Assembly (NCBI GenBank): GCA_003488525.1
Contig: DNLG01000093.1
Span: forward strand, 1-8,038
Source: Bacteroidota bacterium
GTDB lineage: Bacteria; Bacteroidota; Ignavibacteria; Kapaibacteriales; Kapaibacteriaceae
DNA length: 8,038 nt
Direction of reading: 5' to 3'
Numbering within the stretch: the first letter of the stretch is position 1; every line of letters begins with the position of its first letter. Positions 1-6,812 of this stretch are shown one piece after another. The translations under genes were made by a program, and so were the position numbers. The notes under the pieces were generated by a model. It searched no databases, was not told the DNA's origin, and was given only the letters and a program-made list of their open reading frames with translations.

Positions 1-594
1 CCGAACGGCGTCGATACCGACTTTTTCCGTCCGCCGGCGCAGCGTCCTGCCGGTCCGTTCACATTCTTATTCGTCGGCCGGTTCCAACCGCAGAAGAACC
101 TGCCCGTCGTCATTAACGCCTTTGCCGATGCATTTGCTGGCACCGACGTGCGACTGCGTCTGGTTGGTGATGGACCGCAGCGATCCGAGCTAGAGGAACT
201 GGTTCAACGGCGTGGTGTTCAATCGCAGGTAGTATTCGTACCGTGGCTGGATAAGTTGGGCCTTCTGCATGAGTATCAGTCAGCCCACTGCCTCATCAAC
301 TACTCCCTCTACGAGGGCATGCCCAACGTCGTCCTGGAGGCCATGGCCTGTGGCCTGCCGGCTATCCTGAGCGACATCATGGGTCATGAGGAATTGGGGG
401 GAGCGAGCACGGCAGCTCAACTCGTGAGTTGCGATGATGTTGCAGGCCTGAACAGTGCTATGAAGGTGATGACCTCTGCTGCTACTGCAATCCAGTCACG
501 TGCAACGACATCAGCTTCGCATGACGTATCGTGGACTGAAGTGACGGGAAAACTTCTTCACGACATGCAAGATCAGGCCCACACTGCCGCATGA
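1..594 (+). CDS. GT4-family glycosyltransferase, C-terminal part (5' end outside window)
   Basis: The reading frame is open from base 1, so the start lies upstream and only the last 197 residues are visible. They form the nucleotide-sugar-binding half of a GT-B fold retaining glycosyltransferase (Glycos_transf_1). The segment opens with the usual linker PNGVDTDFF. It continues with FLFVGRFQPQKN (the conserved GR...K donor-phosphate contacts), then LVGDGP, and then an intact E-x7-E motif, YEGMPNVVLEAMACG, with the two Glu codons at 313-315 and 337-339. The enzyme probably adds one sugar to the lipid-linked repeat unit at the cytoplasmic membrane; donor and acceptor cannot be read from the sequence. 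A GTG at 148 is internal to the conserved domain and is not a real start. The stop overlaps the next gene's ATG (ATGA at 591-594), which implies translational coupling. Its GC content is clearly higher than that of the genes to the right. Confidence 0.93.
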   Translation, partial: PNGVDTDFFRPPAQRPAGPFTFLFVGRFQPQKNLPVVINAFADAFAGTDVRLRLVGDGPQRSELEELVQRRGVQSQVVFVPWLDKLGLLHEYQSAHCLINYSLYEGMPNVVLEAMACGLPAILSDIMGHEELGGASTAAQLVSCDDVAGLNSAMKVMTSAATAIQSRATTSASHDVSWTEVTGKLLHDMQDQAHTAA

Positions 595-1568
595 AGTCGT
601 TCTGGCAACGATATGGGTACTGGATCAAGCTGGCGGTGTCGGTGGTGCTGCTGGTGCTGTTGATCGTGAAGGTCGACGTCAAGGTAATGTATCAATCGAT
701 TCAATTGGTCCCGTGGTGGTACCTCCCTGTTGGGGGAGTGATCTATGGTTTGATTCAAACTGTTGCCTCCATTCGTTGGTGGCTGCTGACCTCTGATCTG
801 CCACTACGGCGCATCATTCTGATGACATTCGGTACCCAGCACCTCGTCTTCCTATTGCCCAGCAGTCTAACGACGGATGTTCTCCGAATCGCATTTCTGC
901 GGAGTGAGAAGACGGACCTCAGTAAAAGGCTGACATCCTTGGCTGTTGATAAAGTGTTAGGTCTGACTGTGCTGTTGGGCACTATAGGAAGTTGCCTCGT
1001 TATAGACTCAATGCACGAGAAAAGCATATTCGGTCTGTTATTCCCCGGCGTACTTTTAGTCTGCATTTCCACGACAGTTCTCATTCTAGCATTCACCAAC
1101 GTTTGGGCTCGCATCGCAAGTCTGACGCTGACGATTCTGTTTAAAACACCGATGTTTCAGACATTCCTTAGTGGGCGTTCAAGTCGAGAGTTCGTCGAAA
1201 ATCTCGAGAAGATCAGCCAACTGAAAGGTCGCATGCTGCTGAACGTCGCACTTGCGTTTCTCTTTCAGTTGTCCTCCGCATCAGCCTTTCTTGTCCTTGG
1301 ATATGTTTTCAACTTTGGATAGAATAAGTTTGAGTTCATGACAGTTGTTTCATTGATGCAGGTTGTAATGTTGGTGCCGCTGAGTGTTGGTGGAATTGGA
1401 TTGAGGGACGTTTCCTTCGTTGTTTTGGCGGGCATGTTCGGAGTTGAAACCAATAAAGCAATCGCCGCGACAATTGCGCCGTATCCAATCGTTATCTTTT
1501 ATGCAGTTGTTGGATGGCTGATTTCTTCGCGCTTGGTGAAGAGCCGTGTAAGCGAACCTTTAGGCTGA
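591..1568 (+). pseudogene. Flippase-like integral membrane protein (UPF0104/YbhN type), interrupted by in-frame TAG
   Basis: Two open segments lie in the same frame: 591-1319 (243 codons) and 1323-1565. They are separated by a single TAG at 1320-1322. Read through, they give one protein of about 325 residues, the usual size for the UPF0104 / lysylphosphatidylglycerol-synthase transmembrane-domain family. Hydrophobic segments run throughout, for example around residues 13-27, 40-60, 120-140 and 145-162. The hallmark P-x-S-x-GG-x-G-x-R-(D/E) motif (PLSVGGIGLRD) lies after the stop, so the truncated product would lack it and the final membrane helices. Members are often found in polysaccharide loci and are thought to act in lipid or glycolipid transport; the exact role here is unknown. 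The ATG overlaps the upstream stop. Alternatives to inactivation are a sequencing error, amber suppression, or re-initiation at the ATG at 1338, 15 nt after the stop, giving a split protein. No frame change is needed to join the halves. Confidence 0.85.
1320..1322 (+). other. In-frame amber codon interrupting the flippase-like gene
   Basis: TAG is codon 244 of the frame that starts at 591. The codons on both sides continue the same membrane-protein family without a frame change, and 81 sense codons follow before the natural TGA at 1566-1568. One base change, for example TGG (Trp) or CAG (Gln) to TAG, would explain it. Confidence 0.85.
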
Positions 1569-1582
1569 TCACGAATGCCCAA

Positions 1583-1589
1583 GAGAGGA
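1583..1589 (+). promoter_or_regulatory. Ribosome binding site that decides the GTG start of the second glycosyltransferase
   Basis: GAGAGGA lies 8 nt before the GTG at 1598. The alternative ATG at 1514 is in the same frame but has no comparable purine-rich site, and it would add 28 residues encoded over the end of the upstream gene. The GTG product starts with the normal GT-B first beta strand (ARVLHLVDNLRAGGAQ), so this site supports the shorter protein. Confidence 0.7.
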
Positions 1590-1597
1590 TCGAAATC

Positions 1598-2737
1598 GTG
1601 AAAGCCAGAGTTCTGCATCTGGTAGACAACCTCAGAGCGGGTGGGGCGCAGACCCTTCTGTTAAGTCTTTGTTCAGCACTTTATTCTGAGGGGGTTTTCT
1701 TCAGGATAGTCTCTTTGCGTGGCGAGAAGCAACCAGTACTAAGTTCGGATTCAGCCGTTGTTCAAAAGATCATCAGCGCAGGTTCTGTTAGCACAGTTAT
1801 CGGAGGCTTGCTCACCCTTCCAACGCTGCTATTCAAGCTGCGTCAGATTATTGTTAAGAACAATATCAACGTTGTGCACGCACATCTCCCGTTTTCACAG
1901 ATGGTGTGCGCATTGCTCAGGCTTTCATTCATAAGGCGAAGAGTTGTTTTCCTTCTTACTCCGTATGCCGCAAGAGATCATACCCCGTGGTATTATTCTT
2001 TTGTTCTGCCATCGATTCGGCCGTTCTTCGATGGAGCGTTCTCTGTGCTGCAGAGCAACAGAGACATAGATCAGTTGTTTGGCTCTGGAAGGACGCACCG
2101 AGTACCCTTTACATCAACAATACTGCGGGATGCGGAGAGCGACGACAAGCATGCTCTCGACGTGCTGTTTCCGGATTATGCTCGGGCTAAGGTCAGACTT
2201 CTCACCGTATCTCGGGTTGCATCAGACAAGTTCATGGAGAGCTATCATCCGCTTTTCAATGCGGTAAAGAGTATGACAGATGTTGCGTACCTGTTTGTTG
2301 GCGACGGTGATCGTATGACTGAGTATAGACAGAAGAAAGTAGAGAACGATTGGGCAAATCTGACGTTCGCCGGATATCTTGAGGAATCATCGACACTATA
2401 CCGTTCTGCTTCAATAGTGGTTTCGGTGTCATTTGATTCTCATGTTTCTTTGGTGTCGATGAATGCACTTGCACTTGGCTGTATTGTCATCACTCACAAT
2501 GCATCCCCCCAGGTAAAGCCTTTGGTCGTAATGAACACTGGGGCCCCGTCGAACAGACGCTTCCTCAGCTGTGCAAGCCCTGAGATCCTTCGTGATGTTG
2601 TGACGGTTCTAATGTCGGGCAACAATATTGAGCGCCTACTCAATCTCTACAACCGGTGTAACTCGAGTGATTCGGACGGTGAGGAGTGGTCAGAGTATGT
2701 GCGCGTTTATGAATCCTACGCAAGCAGAATATCATGA
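1598..2737 (+). CDS. GT4-like glycosyltransferase with degenerate E-x7-E motif
   Basis: The protein has 379 residues from GTG; an in-frame ATG at 1514 would give 407. The N-terminal Rossmann half begins ARVLHLVDNLRAGGAQT, the glycine-rich acceptor-side motif typical of GT4 enzymes, followed by VVHAHLPFSQM near residue 94. The C-terminal half has LTVSRVASDKF (about 202-212), LFVGDGD (about 232-238) and a Glycos_transf_1-like end. At the usual E-x7-E site (SHVSLVSMN, about 281-289) both Glu are replaced, by Ser and Asn. The fold is clear but catalysis may differ or be weak. The likely role is transfer of a sugar to the lipid-linked glycan on the cytoplasmic face of the inner membrane; the sugar is unknown. 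It starts 29 nt after the stop of the flippase-like gene and probably shares its transcript. It converges with the minus-strand aminotransferase 39 bp downstream. GC is lower than in the first gene of the window. Confidence 0.88.
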   Translation: MKARVLHLVDNLRAGGAQTLLLSLCSALYSEGVFFRIVSLRGEKQPVLSSDSAVVQKIISAGSVSTVIGGLLTLPTLLFKLRQIIVKNNINVVHAHLPFSQMVCALLRLSFIRRRVVFLLTPYAARDHTPWYYSFVLPSIRPFFDGAFSVLQSNRDIDQLFGSGRTHRVPFTSTILRDAESDDKHALDVLFPDYARAKVRLLTVSRVASDKFMESYHPLFNAVKSMTDVAYLFVGDGDRMTEYRQKKVENDWANLTFAGYLEESSTLYRSASIVVSVSFDSHVSLVSMNALALGCIVITHNASPQVKPLVVMNTGAPSNRRFLSCASPEILRDVVTVLMSGNNIERLLNLYNRCNSSDSDGEEWSEYVRVYESYASRIS

Positions 2738-2748
2738 GGCAAGCCGCG

Positions 2749-2762
2749 CAACGCGCGCGTTG
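2749..2762. repeat. 14-bp GC-rich palindrome between convergent genes, possible weak bidirectional terminator
   Basis: The bases CAACGCGCGCGTTG read the same on both strands. As RNA they can form a 5-bp stem (CAACG/CGTTG) with a 4-base loop. The palindrome lies in the 39-bp gap between two convergent genes, where a shared terminator would be expected. There is no run of T on either side, so intrinsic termination is doubtful. Confidence 0.35.
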
Positions 2763-2776
2763 TTCATGGGGTTAGC

Positions 2777-3901
2777 TCATCGAAAAGAATTGACGGCTTC
2801 GATCACAAGTTGTATGTCTCGTTGGGAAATGACCGGACTTATCGGCAAGCTCAGAACCTCATCGCTTAACCGTTCGGTGAGGGGGAACGTCATGTGACTC
2901 ATTTGCGAGTAAGCACGCTGTCTGTGGGGAGGCACTGGATAGTGGATCAATGTTTCCACGCCGTTGTTTTTCAGGTGCGTCTGCAGAGCATCTCGTCTTT
3001 CGCACCGAACGACGTATAGGTGCCAAACATGTTCTGTCTCTGGCGTCGGATGCTCAGGTAGCGCAATGCACGAATTGGTTATACCCGTTGAAAAGGCCTT
3101 TGCGACGTTGCGGCGTTGCTCATTTTCCGCATCAATATGCTTGAGTTTGATGCGAAGAAACCCGGCTTGTAGTTCGTCCATCCGGGAATTCAAGCCCTGA
3201 TAGTCGTTGTAGTACTTTTTCGAGCTTCCGTAGTTAGCGATGGAACGGACAACCGAGGCAAGTTCTTCATCATTGGTAGCAACGGCACCGGCGTCACCAA
3301 GTGCGCCAAGGTTCTTGCCCGGGTAAAAGGAAAAACCTGCTGCATCACCTAACGTTCCGGACCGGCGCCCCTGCCATACAGCACCAAATGCTTGAGCGTT
3401 ATCTTCGATGACTTTCAGCTTGTTCGCCTTGGCAATTCGGTCTAGCTCGTCGCTATAGCAGATTCGTCCGTACAAATGAACAGGCATGATCGCCCGTGTT
3501 CGCGGCGTTAGCGCGCGCTCAACTTTAGATATGTCCAGGTTGTTGGTGGCAAGGTCTGGTTCGACTAGCACCGGCACAAGACCATTATCAGTGATAGCCA
3601 GAATAGAGGCTATGTAGGTGTTGGCGGGCACGATGACTTCGTCGCCAGCCTTCATGTGGCCTAGTTCGATGTATCCGCGCAGGATTAGGCGGAGAGCATC
3701 CAGTCCGTTTGCGCAAAGCACAACATTAGGAGATTTGAGATAGGCAGAGAGATCCGTTTGGAGGAGATTGTTCTGTTCCCCGAGTAGATACCATCCGGAT
3801 TCAATGATTTCGGCGGCGATGAGCTTCAGATCCTCGGAATACCGAGAGTTGACTGATGCGAGGTCAAGAAACCGTACCTGATTCTGATGTTGTTGAAACA
3901 T
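2777..3901 (-). CDS. qdtB: dTDP-3-amino-3,6-dideoxyhexose transaminase (QdtB/FdtB type, DegT/DnrJ/EryC1 family)
   Basis: This is a 374-residue PLP-dependent sugar aminotransferase, a typical length for the family. The Schiff-base lysine is K196 in [13 protein letters not shown], the signature of the FdtB/QdtB branch. Upstream are the cofactor-contact motifs [10 protein letters not shown] (about 63-72), [14 protein letters not shown] (91-104), MPVHLYG (139-145) and EDNAQAFGA (166-174), with D167 expected to bind the pyridine nitrogen. NSRMDELQA (about 238-246) is the conserved C-terminal substrate/dimer motif. It transfers an amino group, normally from L-glutamate, to C3 of a dTDP-3-keto-6-deoxyhexose in the cytoplasm. 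It is the last gene of a three-gene minus-strand set with the ketoisomerase and formyltransferase, 43 nt after the formyltransferase stop. No strong Shine-Dalgarno was seen. The choice of qdtB over fdtB depends on the ketoisomerase and is not certain. Confidence 0.92.
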   Translation of the reverse strand: MFQQHQNQVRFLDLASVNSRYSEDLKLIAAEIIESGWYLLGEQNNLLQTDLSAYLKSPNVVLCANGLDALRLILRGYIELGHMKAGDEVIVPANTYIASILAITDNGLVPVLVEPDLATNNLDISKVERALTPRTRAIMPVHLYGRICYSDELDRIAKANKLKVIEDNAQAFGAVWQGRRSGTLGDAAGFSFYPGKNLGALGDAGAVATNDEELASVVRSIANYGSSKKYYNDYQGLNSRMDELQAGFLRIKLKHIDAENEQRRNVAKAFSTGITNSCIALPEHPTPETEHVWHLYVVRCERRDALQTHLKNNGVETLIHYPVPPHRQRAYSQMSHMTFPLTERLSDEVLSLPISPVISQRDIQLVIEAVNSFR

Positions 3902-3944
3902 GAACTTGATTCATTAGTGCAAGTGATTTGAAAGGCATCGTGTT

Positions 3945-4871
3945 CTAGATCGGTTCAAAAAAGAGTCGTACCCAGCACTCTGCACACTTGACAATGACCC
4001 TGCTGACTGCATGAATCTCGAATCCTATCTGATGATGGTCATGCCCATTAACGGTGTTAATCACATCGACACGGTAAACACTTTTCCCCTTGTATGTCGG
4101 TAGCTGATACGGAGGGAACATGAGCGATCGTGCAAAGTCGCGCACTTGATCGGCATGTAAGTGAAACATATCTATCTCAACTTGTCTGAAATCAAGATCG
4201 TTACGCATGTACAGTGTTGCGATTTCATGGTCCTGCTCCGTCAACTTGTACGAGCCTCGCAGTATCGTGTCAAATTGATCCTTAAAAAGATCAAATGCAT
4301 GATTGTTGTACAGTCGATACAGCTCAAAAGCGGTAAGAAAGGTGGGTATACTAAAATGTCTCTGAGCGACAATTGGTCCGTCATCTATACCTGGAGTTAT
4401 CTCATGCAATGTGACTCCAGCCATGGTTTCGCCATTTCTAAGGGGCCAGACGCTCGTGCCACAGCCTCGGTATTTCGGCAAATTGGAGAAATGAATGTTG
4501 AAGGCCCGAGCACGACCCAAATCGGTTTTTGATAAGAGTCGATCATACTCCAGAGAGATAACAACGTCGGCTTCCAACCGAGCAATGTCTCGTTTCGAAT
4601 CGAGAATTTCCAAGCCTAACTGAGTTGCTGTCTGGCGCAGGGATGGTTGCCAGGTTTCGGTTTGACCATCGGATGCTGACGGCAGGACAAAAATCCTGAT
4701 CTCAACTGCAGAGATGTGTAACAGATCGGCAACGTAGGTCAATGCGTCGCAGGCGACCCAGCTCTTACCTGCAATAACGAGCTTCAATGGATAATTTATG
4801 GACGTCCATCGAACGCTATCTGCTATTGGATCAACAACCTGTCCCCCGTGAGGTGTCTGCTGAGTGGTCAT
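3945..4871 (-). CDS. qdtF: dTDP-3-amino-sugar N-formyltransferase (QdtF/WlaRD type)
   Basis: This 308-residue protein belongs to the methionyl-tRNA formyltransferase fold family, in the version used on nucleotide sugars. It would transfer the formyl group of N10-formyl-tetrahydrofolate to the C3 amino group made by the neighbouring aminotransferase. The catalytic motif FNIHFSNLPKYRG spans about residues 124-136, and GIDDGPIVAQ spans 161-170. The expected triad is N125, H127 and D163. A C-terminal FPPYQLPTYKGK segment (about 252-263) resembles the small beta domain of Campylobacter WlaRD. Its length leaves no room for the ankyrin repeat found in Providencia QdtF. About 28 residues precede the first beta strand (LKLVIAGKSWVACDAL), a longer N-terminus than usual. 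The start is supported by the ATGA overlap with the ketoisomerase stop at 4868-4871. A formyltransferase acting on Fuc3N or Qui4N cannot be excluded, but the immediate neighbours point to a 3-amino sugar. Confidence 0.88.
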   Translation of the reverse strand: MTTQQTPHGGQVVDPIADSVRWTSINYPLKLVIAGKSWVACDALTYVADLLHISAVEIRIFVLPSASDGQTETWQPSLRQTATQLGLEILDSKRDIARLEADVVISLEYDRLLSKTDLGRARAFNIHFSNLPKYRGCGTSVWPLRNGETMAGVTLHEITPGIDDGPIVAQRHFSIPTFLTAFELYRLYNNHAFDLFKDQFDTILRGSYKLTEQDHEIATLYMRNDLDFRQVEIDMFHLHADQVRDFARSLMFPPYQLPTYKGKSVYRVDVINTVNGHDHHQIGFEIHAVSRVIVKCAECWVRLFFEPI

Positions 4872-5290
4872 CCTGAGATCAAAACCCTAAACTCATCGAT
4901 TGTTCGAATGTAATCATCGACAGTGTACACTTCCGAGGCAAGGCAAAGCAGTACCGCATTATGCGAAAATCTAATGTCGCGCCATGTCAACGGTGGTATA
5001 TACAGACCGACTTCTGGTTTGTCCAGTACTATTGTTTGTTGGTCACCAAATCGATCTATCACGTTGAACGTAATTGTGCCAGCCACCGCAAAAATGAGCT
5101 GTTCGAGCTCACGATGTGCATGCCCACCGCGTTGGACATCATTTGGAGTGTAATAAGTCCAGTACACCCGTCGTATCTCAAAGGGCACCTGGGAGCCCGC
5201 CTCGGCCACGCTGATATACCCTAGTCTGGAACTACCGATCTGTGGAACGACTATCAAACTCGGCGTGGAAAACTTCGGCGTGTTTCTCAT
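4868..5290 (-). CDS. qdtA: dTDP-4-keto-6-deoxyglucose 3,4-ketoisomerase (QdtA/FdtA, WxcM-like cupin)
   Basis: This 140-residue single-domain cupin matches the sugar 3,4-ketoisomerase family in length. It contains VPFEIRRVYW (about 35-44), then RGGHAHRELEQLIFAVAG (about 54-71) with catalytic-site histidines H57 and H59, and then VGLYIPPLTWRDI (about 94-106). It would move the keto group of dTDP-4-keto-6-deoxyglucose from C4 to C3, the first committed step to 3-amino sugars. Family work separated QdtA (gluco product) from FdtA (galacto product) mainly by two positions, Tyr/Arg in QdtA and Arg/His in FdtA. By my alignment this protein has Leu23 and Arg104 there, so it matches QdtA at one and neither at the other. 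A TTG at 5320 would add 10 residues, but the ATG at 5290 matches the family N-terminus better. Its stop overlaps the formyltransferase start by 4 nt, and it leads the minus-strand operon. Confidence 0.9.
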   Translation of the reverse strand: MRNTPKFSTPSLIVVPQIGSSRLGYISVAEAGSQVPFEIRRVYWTYYTPNDVQRGGHAHRELEQLIFAVAGTITFNVIDRFGDQQTIVLDKPEVGLYIPPLTWRDIRFSHNAVLLCLASEVYTVDDYIRTIDEFRVLISG

Positions 5291-5315
5291 GGCTGCTAAT
5301 ATATGGCCGATGAAA

Positions 5316-5382
5316 AACAACTTTTCGAGTCAACGGTTGTAAACAATATCCAAACGTGCCTCTGAGGGGCAGAAAAGTTGTT
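5316..5382. repeat. Spaced 11-bp perfect inverted repeat in the divergent region
   Basis: AACAACTTTTC at 5316-5326 is the exact reverse complement of GAAAAGTTGTT at 5372-5382, with 45 bases between. The left arm lies 26-36 bases upstream of the ketoisomerase ATG. The spacing and place would suit two sites for one regulator, but chance cannot be excluded in this AT-richer stretch. Confidence 0.4.
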
Positions 5383-5526
5383 CGTTAGATAGCTTTATTC
5401 AGGGCTTCTATCGACAATTGGAATCGTTAGCGACTAAGGCAGATCTGAGTAATGCACTCATCGGATGAAACGCGATCCGAAGTACGGGTCTTACACGTAT
5501 ATTCAGCTATAAACAACGCCTTCGTG

Positions 5527-5532
5527 TAAGGA
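5527..5532 (+). promoter_or_regulatory. Likely ribosome binding site of the TagF-like gene, with long spacing
   Basis: TAAGGA is the only Shine-Dalgarno-like run before the ATG at 5547. The gap of 14 nt is longer than the usual 5-9, so initiation may be modest. No other in-frame start with a better site is seen nearby. Confidence 0.45.
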
Positions 5533-5546
5533 AAGTAAACAGTCCC

Positions 5547-6812
5547 ATGTCTTTAGCGAAAATTCGGGAGAGGAAGATCTACCAGCTCCTAGCAGCTCGA
5601 GCCGAAGGCCTCCCCCTTCTGCACTGCATGGGGTCTACCCTTTATTCTGTCCTGTTCGGCCTTCCTGCCATTTTCAAAGCAAAGTCTGCAGGGCAGGTAT
5701 TGCGCTGGTTTCGAGGAGGGAGAAAGTCCGTAGTCTTCTTCTGTGCGATCCCCAGCCACTATCAAAACATAATCGGCATTCCTGCTGCCCTAAAGCTAGC
5801 CCGACCTGATCTGAATGTGATTGTAATCGCCAAGTTCACTCAAAGCGAGTGTAGCATCGGAGACAAGGAAAACGTCCCTGTGATTTATGGCCTCTCAGAG
5901 TATTCTGCGCGATGGTTTCGTGCTGACCTTTTTGCGACGGCTTGGGTTGGTTTCTCCCGTTGTGCAGCTCCAATGGGTTCGCGGAGTATTCACATGTTAC
6001 ACTCACTCGTGGGAGTGGAAGGTGTTTATCAGGCACACCATTTCGACAGTTGCGATTATGTGTTCTGTGCAAGTGCCGAACAGGAACTTGATTTTCGAAA
6101 GCTAGCGCACAAGCGCAACTTGACAAACCTTAACATTGTGCGCGGAGGGTATCCCAAACTTGATCTCCAGATTGAGCAAAGCTCTGCATATGAGTTCGCA
6201 GGTCCGCCTACTATCGTCTATGCCCCAACGTTGGTTTACTCTGTGAATGAGGGCCTAGCGACTCTCGTGTCGCACGGAGCCCATGTGATTCAGATGCTGC
6301 TCAATCACGGCTTTCGGGTCGTTTTTCGACCACATCCAATCTCATTCAACAGCCAGCTTGAACGTGATGCCATCCACGATATTTGTGGTCGCTTCGCTTC
6401 CGACACTCTTTTCTCCCTCGACACCTCAAAAAATTATACTGGGACCTATTCATCGGTGACGTTGATGATCACTGACCTGTCAGGCACTGGGTTTACGTTC
6501 GCCCTCAGTCAGGGGCGGCCAGCGATTTTCTTTGCACCCAATGAAGAGGCTGAAGCCGGTTTGGATGGGGTGCATTTTCGAGATCGGGAGAGGATCGGGC
6601 GCATTGTTCGCAACATCGACGACCTGGTACCATGCATTGAGGAGTTGCTGAAGAACATGCCCGAGTATTCGGAGCAGATTGTTCGATATCGTGACGAGAC
6701 GATATTCAATGTTGGCCGAAGCCGAGAGGCATTTGTTGAGGCGGTTGGTGCTATTTTGGAGGGCAAGGAATCTCCTCTCATTCAATCGATGAAAATGCCT
6801 GACAATGCCTGA
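5547..6812 (+). CDS. CDP-glycerol glycerophosphotransferase-like protein (TagB/TagF family, Glyphos_transf)
   Basis: This 421-residue GT-B-like protein shows the TagF-type motifs in order. MLHSLVGVEG (about 140-149) holds the first conserved His, H142. IVYAPTLVY (about 223-231) matches the YAPT motif. VVFRPHPISF (about 248-257) holds the second conserved His, H253, and LMITDLSGTGFTFALSQGRPAIFF (from about 296) is the donor-phosphate loop. Known members transfer glycerol- or ribitol-phosphate from a CDP-linked donor onto a glycan or lipid carrier. In Gram-negative loci they phospho-decorate O-antigen or capsule. The donor here is unknown, since no CDP-glycerol or CDP-ribitol synthesis gene is in the window. 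There is no signal peptide, so a cytoplasmic or membrane-peripheral site is likely. It leads the right-hand plus-strand operon and overlaps the kinase gene by 8 nt through a 10-bp tandem duplication. Its last two residues (NA) and its stop come from the second copy. Confidence 0.82.
   Translation: MSLAKIRERKIYQLLAARAEGLPLLHCMGSTLYSVLFGLPAIFKAKSAGQVLRWFRGGRKSVVFFCAIPSHYQNIIGIPAALKLARPDLNVIVIAKFTQSECSIGDKENVPVIYGLSEYSARWFRADLFATAWVGFSRCAAPMGSRSIHMLHSLVGVEGVYQAHHFDSCDYVFCASAEQELDFRKLAHKRNLTNLNIVRGGYPKLDLQIEQSSAYEFAGPPTIVYAPTLVYSVNEGLATLVSHGAHVIQMLLNHGFRVVFRPHPISFNSQLERDAIHDICGRFASDTLFSLDTSKNYTGTYSSVTLMITDLSGTGFTFALSQGRPAIFFAPNEEAEAGLDGVHFRDRERIGRIVRNIDDLVPCIEELLKNMPEYSEQIVRYRDETIFNVGRSREAFVEAVGAILEGKESPLIQSMKMPDNA

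Larger units (their letters stand above)
5291..5546. promoter_or_regulatory. Divergent intergenic region between the aminosugar operon and the phosphotransferase operon
   Basis: These 256 bases separate two operons read outward and must hold both promoters if neither is driven from further away. No coding region was found. For the plus strand, TATAAA (5508-5513) and TATATT (5498-5503) are possible -10 boxes, but neither has a good -35 at 16-18 bp. For the minus strand, TTGACT lies upstream of TATATT but the gap is about 24 bp, too long for a sigma70 pair. A short hairpin, TGCCTC-TGA-GGGGCA, lies at 5357-5371. An 11-bp inverted repeat is listed separately. Confidence 0.4.

Noticed and set aside
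482..1114. Open frames on the minus strand opposite the end of the first glycosyltransferase and the flippase-like gene
   Set aside because: They lie antisense to clear family members, show no recognisable domain and have low-complexity stretches such as His/Gln runs.
1514..1597. ATG at 1514 as the start of the second glycosyltransferase
   Set aside because: It would add 28 residues encoded over the previous gene, without a ribosome site; the GTG at 1598 has a good site and the normal family N-terminus.
4161..4532. 123-codon plus-strand open frame
   Set aside because: It lies antisense inside the formyltransferase, whose catalytic motifs are on the other strand, and its translation has no recognisable domain.
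5291..5336. Sigma70 promoter TTGACT...TATATT for the minus-strand operon
   Set aside because: The spacer is about 24 bp, well outside the 15-19 bp range.
5321..5546. JUMPstart/ops element expected ahead of some polysaccharide operons
   Set aside because: No GGCGGTAG or longer JUMPstart sequence was found in the intergenic region.
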